Shown piece by piece: positions 8,915 to 21,250 of a DNA stretch of 64,000 nt. Position 1 is the stretch's first letter; each line of letters opens with the position of its first letter. Position numbers and translations under genes: made by a program. The notes under the pieces were generated by a model. It was not told the DNA's origin and did no database searches. It was given only the letters and a program-made list of their open reading frames with translations. This stretch comes from Geodermatophilus aquaeductus (GTDB taxonomy: Bacteria > Actinomycetota > Actinomycetes > Mycobacteriales > Geodermatophilaceae), in contig NZ_FXTJ01000004.1 of the NCBI RefSeq assembly GCF_900182545.1, positions 62,001 to 126,000 on the forward strand. Reading direction: 5' to 3'.

Positions 8915-8949
8915 GCGGGCGCCGTCCCCAGGCCGGGGACGGCGCCCGC
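8915..8949 (+). terminator. terminator after glpK
   Basis: Perfect 15-bp stem (8915-8929 and 8935-8949) with a 5-base loop, starting 8 bases after the glpK stop. It has no U-tract, typical of high-GC actinobacteria. It separates the glp unit from mshC. Confidence 0.8.
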
Positions 8950-8982
8950 GGCGGTCCACGGCCCGCAACTAGGCTCGTCGCC

Positions 8983-10233
8983 GTGCTCGCCTGGCCTGCC
9001 CCGCTCCTGCCGACCCTCCCGGGCCCCGGCCTGGTCCTGCGGCTGTTCGACACCGCGCGCGGCCAGGTCGTGGACACCGAGCCGGGGCCGGTGGCCCGCA
9101 TGTACGTCTGCGGGATCACCCCCTACGACGCCACCCACCTCGGCCACGCCGCCACCTATCTGGCCTTCGACCTGGTCAACCGGCTGTGGCGCGACGCGGG
9201 GCACCCCGTCCACTACGTGCAGAACGTGACCGACATCGACGACCCGCTGCTCGAGCGGGCCGAGCGCGACGGCGAGGACTGGGTCGTGCTCGCCATGCGG
9301 GAGACCGCGCTGTTCCGCGAGGACATGACCGCGCTGCGGGTGCTGCCGCCCGAGGACTACGTGGGCGCCGTCGCGGCCATCCCGCGGATCGTGGCGCACG
9401 TGGAGACGCTGCTCGACGAGGGCCTGGCCTACGTCCTCGACGACGGCACCGACGACGTCTACCACGACGTGTCGCAGGCGCCCGGCTTCGGCGAGGAGTC
9501 CGGCTACGACGAGGCGACGATGCTGGCGCTGTCGGCCGAGCGCGGCGGCGACCCCGACCGCCCGGGCAAGCGCAACCGCCTGGACCCGCTGCTGTGGCGC
9601 GGCCGCCGCGAGGGCGAGCCGTCCTGGCCCGGGCCGCGCGGCATCGAGGGCCGGCCGGGCTGGCACATCGAGTGCGCCGCCATCGCGCTGGACACCATCG
9701 GCATGGGCTTCGACGTGCAGGGCGGCGGCAGCGACCTGGTCTTCCCGCACCACGAGTACTCCGCCGTCCACGCCGAGGCGCTGACCGCCACGAAGCCCTT
9801 CGCGCAGGCCTACGTGCACGCGGCGATGATCGGCCTCGACGGCGAGAAGATGAGCAAGAGCCGCGGCAACCTGGTGTTCGTCTCCAAGCTGCGCGGGGAG
9901 GGCGTCGACCCGATGGCCATCCGGCTGGCGCTGCTGTCGGGCCACTACCGCACCGACCGCGCCTGGACGCCGGACCTGCTCACCACCGCCGAGGAGCGGC
10001 TGGCCACCTGGCGGCGCGCCGTGGCACACGACGCCGGCGCCCCGGCCGCGCCGGTGCTGGCCGCGCTGCGCGAGCGGCTGTCCGACGACCTGGACAGCCC
10101 GGGCGCGATCGCCGCCGTCGACGCGTGGGCCGCGGCGACGCTCGCCGGCGACGGGGAGGCCGAGGACGGCGCGCCCGCCGTGGTCGCCGACGCCGTCGAC
10201 GCGCTCCTGGGCGTCGGCCTCCAGGAGGCCTGA
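8983..10233 (+). CDS. mshC: L-cysteine:1D-myo-inosityl 2-amino-2-deoxy-alpha-D-glucopyranoside ligase
   Basis: 416 residues from GTG. ATP-dependent ligase that joins cysteine to GlcN-Ins in mycothiol biosynthesis, related to cysteinyl-tRNA synthetase. Class I synthetase signatures: [19 protein letters not shown] (HLGH at 52-55) and KMSKSRGN near 289. Zinc-type residues are in CGITPYD and GWHIECAA. It has the shorter C-terminus and characteristic N-terminus of MshC rather than CysS. It overlaps the next gene by one base (TGATG). Confidence 0.95.
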   Translation: MLAWPAPLLPTLPGPGLVLRLFDTARGQVVDTEPGPVARMYVCGITPYDATHLGHAATYLAFDLVNRLWRDAGHPVHYVQNVTDIDDPLLERAERDGEDWVVLAMRETALFREDMTALRVLPPEDYVGAVAAIPRIVAHVETLLDEGLAYVLDDGTDDVYHDVSQAPGFGEESGYDEATMLALSAERGGDPDRPGKRNRLDPLLWRGRREGEPSWPGPRGIEGRPGWHIECAAIALDTIGMGFDVQGGGSDLVFPHHEYSAVHAEALTATKPFAQAYVHAAMIGLDGEKMSKSRGNLVFVSKLRGEGVDPMAIRLALLSGHYRTDRAWTPDLLTTAEERLATWRRAVAHDAGAPAAPVLAALRERLSDDLDSPGAIAAVDAWAAATLAGDGEAEDGAPAVVADAVDALLGVGLQEA

Positions 10234-11270
10234 TGGCCGGTGGCGGGGGGTTCCGCTCCACCGACCGCGCCGCCCGCGAACGGGAGGAGGACGCGCTCGC
10301 CCCGGCCGCCACGCGCGCGGCGGCCACCCGCGGCCGCGCCGTCGACGAGCCCGAGGACGCGCTGCGCACCGCCTTCGAGCGCGACCGCGACCGGATCCTG
10401 CACGCCAAGGCCTTCCGCCGGCTCAAGCACAAGACGCAGGTCTTCCTCAACCCCGACGGCGACCACTTCGTCACCCGGCTGACCCACACGCTGCAGGTCA
10501 CCCAGGTGGCCCGCGCCATCGCCCGCGCGCTCGGGCTCAACGAGACGCTGGCCGAGGCGATCGCGCTCGGGCACGACGTCGGCCACTCGCCGTTCGGCCA
10601 CATCGGCGAGGACGCCTTCGCCCCCTACGTGCCCGGCGGCTGGCACCACGCGGCGCAGGGCGTGCGGATCGTCGAGGTGCTCGAGCACCTCAACCTCACC
10701 TGGGAGGTGCGCGACGGCATCCGCGCGCACAGCTGGAAGATCACGCCGCCGCCGGCCACGCGCGAGGGGGAGTGCGTCCGCTACGCCGACCGGATCGCCT
10801 ACCTCTCGCACGACGCGCTCGACGCCGTCCGCGCCGGGGTGCTGCAGGTCGGCGACCTGCCGGTCGGTGCGCGGGAGGTGTTCGGCGAGCCGGGCAGCGC
10901 GATGGTGGGGGCGATGATCGACGCCGTCGTGCGGGGCTCGCTGGCCGACGGCGGAGCGGTGGTGATGGCGCCCGAGCCGCTGGCCGCGATGCACGAGCTG
11001 CGGGCGTTCATGTTCCAGCGGGTCTACATGTCCGAGACCGCCGCGGGGCAGAAGCAGCTCGCCGTCGACGTCATCCGCCGGCTGGTCGACCACCACCTCG
11101 AGCACCCCGGGCTGATCCCCGCCACCTACCGCGACACCGCCGCCGACCCGGTCACCCAGGTGGTCGACCACGTCTCGGGCATGACCGACCGGTTCGCGCT
11201 GGCCACCCACGACCGGCTCTTCGGGGACGACGCCGCCGCCCGCATGGCCCCGCTGCTGCGCCGGGGCTGA
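10233..11270 (+). CDS. dGTPase-like HD-domain triphosphohydrolase
   Basis: 345 residues; its ATG shares its A with the mshC stop. HD-superfamily dNTP triphosphohydrolase: THTLQVTQVARAIARALGLNE carries the first metal His, and ALGHDVGHSPFGHIGE (about 110-125) the HD pair and following histidines. CVRYADRIAYLSHDALDA has the further metal Asp. It is shorter than typical actinobacterial Dgt (over 400 residues), mainly in the C-terminus. It probably hydrolyses dNTPs to nucleosides; specificity is not readable. Confidence 0.85.
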   Translation: MAGGGGFRSTDRAAREREEDALAPAATRAAATRGRAVDEPEDALRTAFERDRDRILHAKAFRRLKHKTQVFLNPDGDHFVTRLTHTLQVTQVARAIARALGLNETLAEAIALGHDVGHSPFGHIGEDAFAPYVPGGWHHAAQGVRIVEVLEHLNLTWEVRDGIRAHSWKITPPPATREGECVRYADRIAYLSHDALDAVRAGVLQVGDLPVGAREVFGEPGSAMVGAMIDAVVRGSLADGGAVVMAPEPLAAMHELRAFMFQRVYMSETAAGQKQLAVDVIRRLVDHHLEHPGLIPATYRDTAADPVTQVVDHVSGMTDRFALATHDRLFGDDAAARMAPLLRRG

Positions 11271-11277
11271 CCCGTCT

Positions 11278-11342
11278 CCTGGGGTGTTCCCCGTCCTCGT
11301 GGGGTCCTGCAGAGCCCCACCGGGACGAGCAACACCCCAGGG
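11278..11342. terminator. long hairpin after the dGTPase-like gene
   Basis: Arms of about 30 bases pair with few mismatches: CCTGGGGTGTT at 11278-11288 with AACACCCCAGG at 11332-11342, and CGTGGGGTC inside with GAGCCCCACCG. It lies between a plus-strand gene and the minus-strand PAC2 gene that ends at 11421, so it can serve both directions. Confidence 0.65.
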
Positions 11343-11420
11343 GCGCCGCGACTCGACCGTTATCCCCAACTCGGCCGCGCGGATCCACGCCCGCCGCCGG
11401 AGCGGAGGGCGGGGAACGGC

Positions 11421-12284
11421 TCAGCTGGGGGAGGAGCCCCGGCGGCGGAGGTAGCGCTCGAACTCGCGGGCGATCTGGTCGCCGTTGGCCTGGGACAGGT
11501 CGCTCTCGGTGGCCCGCTCCTCGAGCGAGCGCACGTACTCGACGACCTCGGCGTCCTCCTGGGCCATCTCGTCGACGGTCTTGACCCACTCGTCGGCCTG
11601 CTGGGGGAGCGCGCCGAGCGGCACGGTCAGCTCCAGCACCTCCTCGACGCGCTGCAGCAGTGCCACGGTGGCCCGCGGCGAGGGCGGCTGGGAGACGTAG
11701 TGCGGTACCGCGGCCCAGAAGCTGACCGCCGGGAGGCCGGCCTGCACGCAGGCGTCCTGGAAGACGCCGAGGATCCCGGTCGGGCCCTCGTAGCGGGAGG
11801 TCTCCAGGCCCCACGCCTGCGCGGACTCGACGTCGTAGGCCGTGCCGGACACGGGGGTGGGCCGGGTGTGCGGGGTGTCGGCGAGCAGGGCACCGAGCGC
11901 GACGACGGTCTGGACGTCGAGCTCCTGGCACAGCTCGATGAGCTCCTGGCAGAACCCGCGCCAGCGCATGTTGGGCTCGATGCCGCGGATCAGGACGACG
12001 TCGCGGTCGCTGTCCGGCGGGCGGGCGACGGAGATGCGGGTGGTGGGCCACTCGATGCGCCGGCTGACCCCGCCGACGAGGGAGACGGTGGGCCGGTTGA
12101 CCTGGAAGTCGTAGTAGTCCTCGGGGTCGAGCGCCGCCAGGGGCGTGGCGTCCCAGATGAGCTCGAGGTGCTCGAGCGCCCCGGTGGCGGCGTCCCCGGC
12201 GTCGTTCCAGCCCTCGAAGGCGACCACCGCCACCGGCTGGTTCAGCTGGGGCAGGTCCTCGGGAGCGGACTTCGGGTCGATCAC
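11421..12284 (-). CDS. PAC2 family protein
   Basis: 287 residues from GTG. PAC2-family proteins resemble the PAC2/PSMG2 proteasome-assembly chaperone fold and are conserved in proteasome-bearing actinobacteria, but the bacterial function is not known. Recognised by [23 protein letters not shown] near the start, [53 protein letters not shown] and [33 protein letters not shown]. Upstream of the start there is no good Shine-Dalgarno sequence (GCAGGG at most), so the message may be nearly leaderless. Divergent from metH. Confidence 0.88.
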   Translation of the reverse strand: MIDPKSAPEDLPQLNQPVAVVAFEGWNDAGDAATGALEHLELIWDATPLAALDPEDYYDFQVNRPTVSLVGGVSRRIEWPTTRISVARPPDSDRDVVLIRGIEPNMRWRGFCQELIELCQELDVQTVVALGALLADTPHTRPTPVSGTAYDVESAQAWGLETSRYEGPTGILGVFQDACVQAGLPAVSFWAAVPHYVSQPPSPRATVALLQRVEEVLELTVPLGALPQQADEWVKTVDEMAQEDAEVVEYVRSLEERATESDLSQANGDQIAREFERYLRRRGSSPS

Positions 12285-12355
12285 CCCTGCGAGCCTACGT
12301 CGGTCGAGCGCCCCACCAGGGTGGTGCGGGATGCGAGGATGGCGCAGCCGTGGAA

Positions 12356-12415
12356 ATGCGGCCGGGTCCGCGGTCGCTGCTGGTGCTACGCGCACCTCCG
12401 CCCACCGACCCCTGA
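12356..12415 (+). other. possible 19-codon upstream ORF in the metH leader
   Basis: ATG at 12356 opens a 19-codon frame ([19 protein letters not shown]) whose TGA at 12413-12415 ends eight bases before the metH GTG and overlaps the metH ribosome-binding site (GAGGA). This arrangement would suit translational coupling. There is no obvious Shine-Dalgarno sequence for the small frame, and it could be chance. Confidence 0.25.
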
Positions 12416-12423
12416 GGACGCCC

Positions 12424-16221
<3,798 letters not shown>

Positions 16222-16227
16222 AGGACC

Positions 16228-16263
16228 CGGGCACCGCGCCGTGTGCACACAGCGCGGTGCCCG
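16228..16263. terminator. bidirectional terminator between metH and the regulator gene
   Basis: Perfect 12-bp stem (16228-16239 and 16252-16263) with a 12-base loop, itself containing GTGTGCACAC. It lies between convergent genes. Confidence 0.75.
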
Positions 16264-16326
16264 CCGGCCCGGGAGCGCGATGCGTGCACGAACCGAGCGC
16301 GCGAGACGGTCCTCGCCGGGCTGCCG

Positions 16327-17799
<1,473 letters not shown>

Positions 17800-17964
17800 G
17801 GTCGCCTCCCGGGTGTGGCCTGTGTCACGGCAATGTACGCGGCGGGGGAGGGCGGTCGGCGTCTCAAGGTGAGACACCGAGCGGGGTCCCGCCGGGCTCC
17901 CGCGGTCCTAGCGTCGGCCCGGAGAGGTGACCCGCCTCACACCGGAGCCGACGGAGGCCGACGG

Positions 17965-19008
17965 ATGTACACCAAGGACGGCGAGCAGTACTACGTCGTG
18001 GACGCCCACATCGCCCTGTGGGACGCCCGCCCCGAGAACCAGCGCAACGTGCACGGCAAGCAGTTCATCGACTGCTTCTACGACTACCACCGCAACCTCA
18101 GCCCGGAGTCCGAGGTCTGGGACTACGAGGAGTACCTCTACCAGGGCGGCGAGCGGCTGATGCGCGACGTCTTCGCCGACGGGATCGTCGACCACGCGAT
18201 CTTCCAGCCGGCGCGGCTCGCGGAGTTCTACCACCGCGGGTTCGGGCAGACCGAGGAGGCGTTCGCGCTCGCGCAGGCCCACCCGGACAAGCTGACCTAC
18301 AACCACTACTGGGACCCGCGCGACGGCGAGAACGGCCTCGACGCGCTGCGCGCCGCCGCCGAGCGGATGCACCTGCAGGGCGTGAAGCTCTACACCGCCG
18401 ACTGGCACGGGGAGTCCCGCGGCTGGAAGCTCACCGACCCGATGGCCTACCGCTACCTCGAGCTGTGCCGCGAGCTGGGCATCCGCAACATCCACATCCA
18501 CAAGGGCCCCACCATCCGGCCGCTGGACCGTGACGCCTTCGACGTCGCCGACGTCGACCACGTGGCCACCGACTTCACCGACCTGACCTTCGTGGTGGAG
18601 CACTGCGGCCTGCCGCGGCTGGAGGACTTCTGCTGGATCGCCACCCAGGAGCCCAACGTGGTGGCCGGCCTGGCGGTCGCGATCCCGTTCATCCACACCC
18701 GGCCGCGCTACTTCGCCCAGATCATGGGCGAGCTCGTCTACTGGCTCGGCGAGGACCGGATCCTGTTCTCCAGCGACTACGCGCTCTGGACGCCGAAGTG
18801 GCTGGTCGAGCGGTTCGTGGACTTCCAGATCCCCGAGGACCTGACCGAGTACGCGCCGCTCACCACCGAGGTGAAGAAGAAGGTGCTCGGCCTCAACGCC
18901 GCCCGGCTCTACGGCCTCGACGTCCCGGAGCACCTGCGGCTGCCGGAGGCCGACGAGACGCAGACCGGCCCGCGCGAGCCGGCCGCGGCCGACCTGGCGG
19001 CCGTGTGA
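17965..19008 (+). CDS. amidohydrolase family protein (propane-cluster type)
   Basis: 347 residues from ATG, with ACGGAGG upstream. Amidohydrolase-2 fold: VVDAHIALWD (metal H-x-H variant) near residue 11, RNIHIHKGP near 174, VVEHCGLPRLEDF near 212 and LFSSDYALW near 271 (metal Asp). Close relatives sit directly after propane monooxygenase genes in mycobacteria and rhodococci, where their role is unclear. Here it is the first gene of an operon, overlapping the DUF59 gene by one base. Confidence 0.85.
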   Translation: MYTKDGEQYYVVDAHIALWDARPENQRNVHGKQFIDCFYDYHRNLSPESEVWDYEEYLYQGGERLMRDVFADGIVDHAIFQPARLAEFYHRGFGQTEEAFALAQAHPDKLTYNHYWDPRDGENGLDALRAAAERMHLQGVKLYTADWHGESRGWKLTDPMAYRYLELCRELGIRNIHIHKGPTIRPLDRDAFDVADVDHVATDFTDLTFVVEHCGLPRLEDFCWIATQEPNVVAGLAVAIPFIHTRPRYFAQIMGELVYWLGEDRILFSSDYALWTPKWLVERFVDFQIPEDLTEYAPLTTEVKKKVLGLNAARLYGLDVPEHLRLPEADETQTGPREPAAADLAAV

Positions 19009-19748
19009 TGACGGCGGTCCTCCCCGACCTCGCGCACGAGGTCCGCCGCGCCCTGGGCACCGTCGTCGACCCCGAGCTCGACGAGCCGGTCACCGACCTC
19101 GGCTTCGTCCGCTCGGTCGCCGTCGACGGCGGGGCGGTGGAGGTGCACCTGCGCCTGCCGACGTCGTTCTGCGCGCCCAACTTCGCCTGGCTGATGGTGT
19201 CCGACGCCCACGACGCGGTCGCCGCCGTCCCGGGAGTGCAGCGGGTGGTCGTCGAGCTCGACGACCACCACGACTCCGACCTCATCAACGCCGGCCTGGC
19301 CGCCGGCCTCGGCTACCGCGGCACCTTCGGCTCCGAGGCGGAGGACTCCCTCGACGAGCTGCGGGCCACCTTCACCCGCAAGGCGCACACCGCGGCGATG
19401 GAGCGGGCGCTCACCGCCCTGCTGCGCGCCGACCCGTCGGCCGACGTCCGGGAGGTCACCCTCGGCGACCTCCCGGACGACGCCGCCGCGGCGCTGCGGC
19501 GCCGGCGGTCCGCCGTCGGCCTCCCCGTCGACGACGGCGCGCCCGTGCTCGTCCGCGACGACGGCACCCGCCCCGGCCCGGACGACGCCGCGATGGTGCT
19601 GCGCCGCGCCCGGTCGGTGCGGATCTCCGTCGACGGCAACGCCCACTTCTGCCGCGGGCTGCTCACCACCCGCTATCCCGGGTCGGAGGCCGACCAGGTG
19701 CCCCGCCCCGACGACCGTCCCGTCCTGCCCCTGGAGGTCCTGCCATGA
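19008..19748 (+). CDS. DUF59/MIP18-type iron-sulfur assembly-like protein
   Basis: 246 residues from ATG, overlapping the amidohydrolase stop. The N-terminal 100 residues are a MIP18 (DUF59) domain: VRRALGTVVDPELDEPVTDLGFVRSVAVDGGAVEVHLRLPTSFCAPNFAWLM, with the conserved DPE and a Cys in FCAPN. The C-terminal about 140 residues are specific to the version found in propane-oxidation clusters. It presumably helps metal-centre assembly on a client protein, perhaps a monooxygenase encoded elsewhere. Overlaps the ADH gene by four bases. Confidence 0.82.
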   Translation: MTAVLPDLAHEVRRALGTVVDPELDEPVTDLGFVRSVAVDGGAVEVHLRLPTSFCAPNFAWLMVSDAHDAVAAVPGVQRVVVELDDHHDSDLINAGLAAGLGYRGTFGSEAEDSLDELRATFTRKAHTAAMERALTALLRADPSADVREVTLGDLPDDAAAALRRRRSAVGLPVDDGAPVLVRDDGTRPGPDDAAMVLRRARSVRISVDGNAHFCRGLLTTRYPGSEADQVPRPDDRPVLPLEVLP

Positions 19749-20770
19749 AGGCCGTGCGCGTGCACGCCTACCACTCCGACCCGACGATCGACGACATCCC
19801 GGAACCGGAGATCCGGGGTCCCCTCGACGTCGTGGTGAAGATCGGCGGTGCCGGCGTCTGCCGGACCGACCTGCACATCCTCGAGGGCCAGTGGGCCGAG
19901 CTGCAGAACCCGGACCTGCCCTACGTGATCGGGCACGAGAACGCCGGATGGGTGCACGCCGTCGGGGAGGGCGTCACCAACGTCGCCGTCGGCGACACGG
20001 TGATCCTGCACCCGCAGCCCAGCTGCGGCCTGTGCACGGCGTGCCGTGCCGGCCGGGACATGCAGTGCGAGAACGCCTTCTTCCCCGGGCTCTCCAACGA
20101 CGACGGCGGCATGGCGGAGTACCTGCGCACCACCGCCCGCGCCTGCGTCAAGCTCGACCCGTCGACCAACCCGGCCGACGTCGCGGCGCTGGCCGATGCC
20201 GGCATCACCGCCTACCACGCCGTGCGCAAGGCCCTGCCGCTGCTGCACCCGGGCACGACGGCGGTCGTGCAGGGGGCCGGCGGCCTCGGCCACATCGGCG
20301 TCCAGTGCCTGGCCGCGCTGTCGGGCACCCGGGTGGTCGTCGTCGACCGCAACCCCGAGGCGCTGGAGCTCGCCCGCCGGATCGGCGCGGACGAGACGGT
20401 CCTCGCCGACGGCGACCAGGTGCAGGCGGTGCAGGACCTGACCGGCGGCGGCGCGGACGTCGTCTTCGACTTCGTGGCCGAGCAGGGCGCGGAGATGGAC
20501 GGCTGGCGCATGACCGGCCCGGCCGGCTCGCTCTACGTCATCGGCTACGGCGGCGAGCTGCGCATCCCGACGCTGGAGTTCGTGGCCGGGGAGAAGAACA
20601 TCGTCGGCAACATCGTCGGCACCTACACCGACCTGGCCGAGCTGATGGTGCTCGCGCAGGCCGGGAAGGTCACCCTGCACACCCAGCAGTACCCGCTCGA
20701 CCGGGCCGTGGACGCCATCCGCGACCTCGACGCCGGGAAGGTCCGGGGCCGCGCCATCCTCGTGCCGTGA
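19745..20770 (+). CDS. zinc-dependent NAD(P) alcohol dehydrogenase
   Basis: 341 residues. Medium-chain zinc ADH: catalytic-zinc residues in GVCRTDLHILEG (Cys near 39) and VIGHENAG, the structural-zinc cysteines in CGLCTACRAGRDMQCEN (about 93-107), and Rossmann GAGGLGHIG near 177 followed by VVDRNPEAL, whose Asp favours NAD. Orthologues oxidise the alcohol made by propane or other short-chain monooxygenases. Third gene of a tightly overlapping operon, ending at a terminator. Confidence 0.88.
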   Translation: MKAVRVHAYHSDPTIDDIPEPEIRGPLDVVVKIGGAGVCRTDLHILEGQWAELQNPDLPYVIGHENAGWVHAVGEGVTNVAVGDTVILHPQPSCGLCTACRAGRDMQCENAFFPGLSNDDGGMAEYLRTTARACVKLDPSTNPADVAALADAGITAYHAVRKALPLLHPGTTAVVQGAGGLGHIGVQCLAALSGTRVVVVDRNPEALELARRIGADETVLADGDQVQAVQDLTGGGADVVFDFVAEQGAEMDGWRMTGPAGSLYVIGYGGELRIPTLEFVAGEKNIVGNIVGTYTDLAELMVLAQAGKVTLHTQQYPLDRAVDAIRDLDAGKVRGRAILVP

Positions 20771-20779
20771 GGCCGGGTG

Positions 20780-20809
20780 GGCGCCCCCGGCCTCACGGTC
20801 GGGGGCGCC
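20780..20809. terminator. bidirectional terminator after the alcohol dehydrogenase
   Basis: Stem GGCGCCCCCG (20780-20789) with CGGGGGCGCC (20800-20809). An alternative stem uses TGAGGCCGGG from the ADH stop region with CCCCCGGCCTCA. It separates the operon from the convergent NTF2-like gene, whose stop codon touches the right arm. Confidence 0.65.
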
Positions 20810-21177
20810 TACCTCTCGGTGCCCACCTTCTCGATGTCCATCCGCTGCACCAGGTCGCCGCTGAACCGGTAGACGTGCCGGACGGTCTCCCGCGACAGGA
20901 CCGCGCCCGACGGGTCGCGGACGGTCATGGCGACGGTGACGGCGACCGAGCCGTCCGGGCGCTCCTCGATCCCGGTCGGCCGCAGCAACGGGCGGATCTG
21001 CGCCCACTGGCGCTCCCAGTAGCCGCGGACCTCCTCGTGGCCGGAGACCCGCCCGCCCTCCCAGCCGTTGGGCCAGTCGACGTCCGGGGCCATGGCGGCC
21101 AGCACCGCGTCGAGGTCGCGGGCGGTGAACGCCCGGTACAGGGAGCGCAGCCGCTCGGCGCGGTCCGGTGCGGTCAT
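20809..21177 (-). CDS. nuclear transport factor 2-like (SnoaL/ketosteroid isomerase fold) protein
   Basis: 122 residues from ATG, with GAGAGGA upstream. Cone-shaped NTF2-like fold: RLRSLYRAFTARDLDAVLAAMAPDVDWPN at the N-terminus, then SGHEEVRGYWERQW and the long beta-strands VAVTVAMTVRDPSG and RHVYRFSGDLVQRMDIEKV. Members range from isomerases to simple binding proteins; no function can be given. Divergent from the transketolase-like gene. Confidence 0.75.
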   Translation of the reverse strand: MTAPDRAERLRSLYRAFTARDLDAVLAAMAPDVDWPNGWEGGRVSGHEEVRGYWERQWAQIRPLLRPTGIEERPDGSVAVTVAMTVRDPSGAVLSRETVRHVYRFSGDLVQRMDIEKVGTER

Positions 21178-21250
21178 GGGGCGGGTCCTCTCGCGACGAC
21201 GGTCCGGTTCCCCGTCATCCTGGTGCCCCATCCGCCCGACAGGAGAGACC

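Noticed and set aside
8915-8949. A riboswitch between glpK and mshC
   Set aside because: A simple perfect hairpin just after a stop codon is explained by termination; there is no multi-stem conserved core.
12285-12423. Cobalamin riboswitch upstream of metH
   Set aside because: The leader is only 139 bp, no B12-box-like conserved core was seen, and metH normally uses rather than senses B12 this way.
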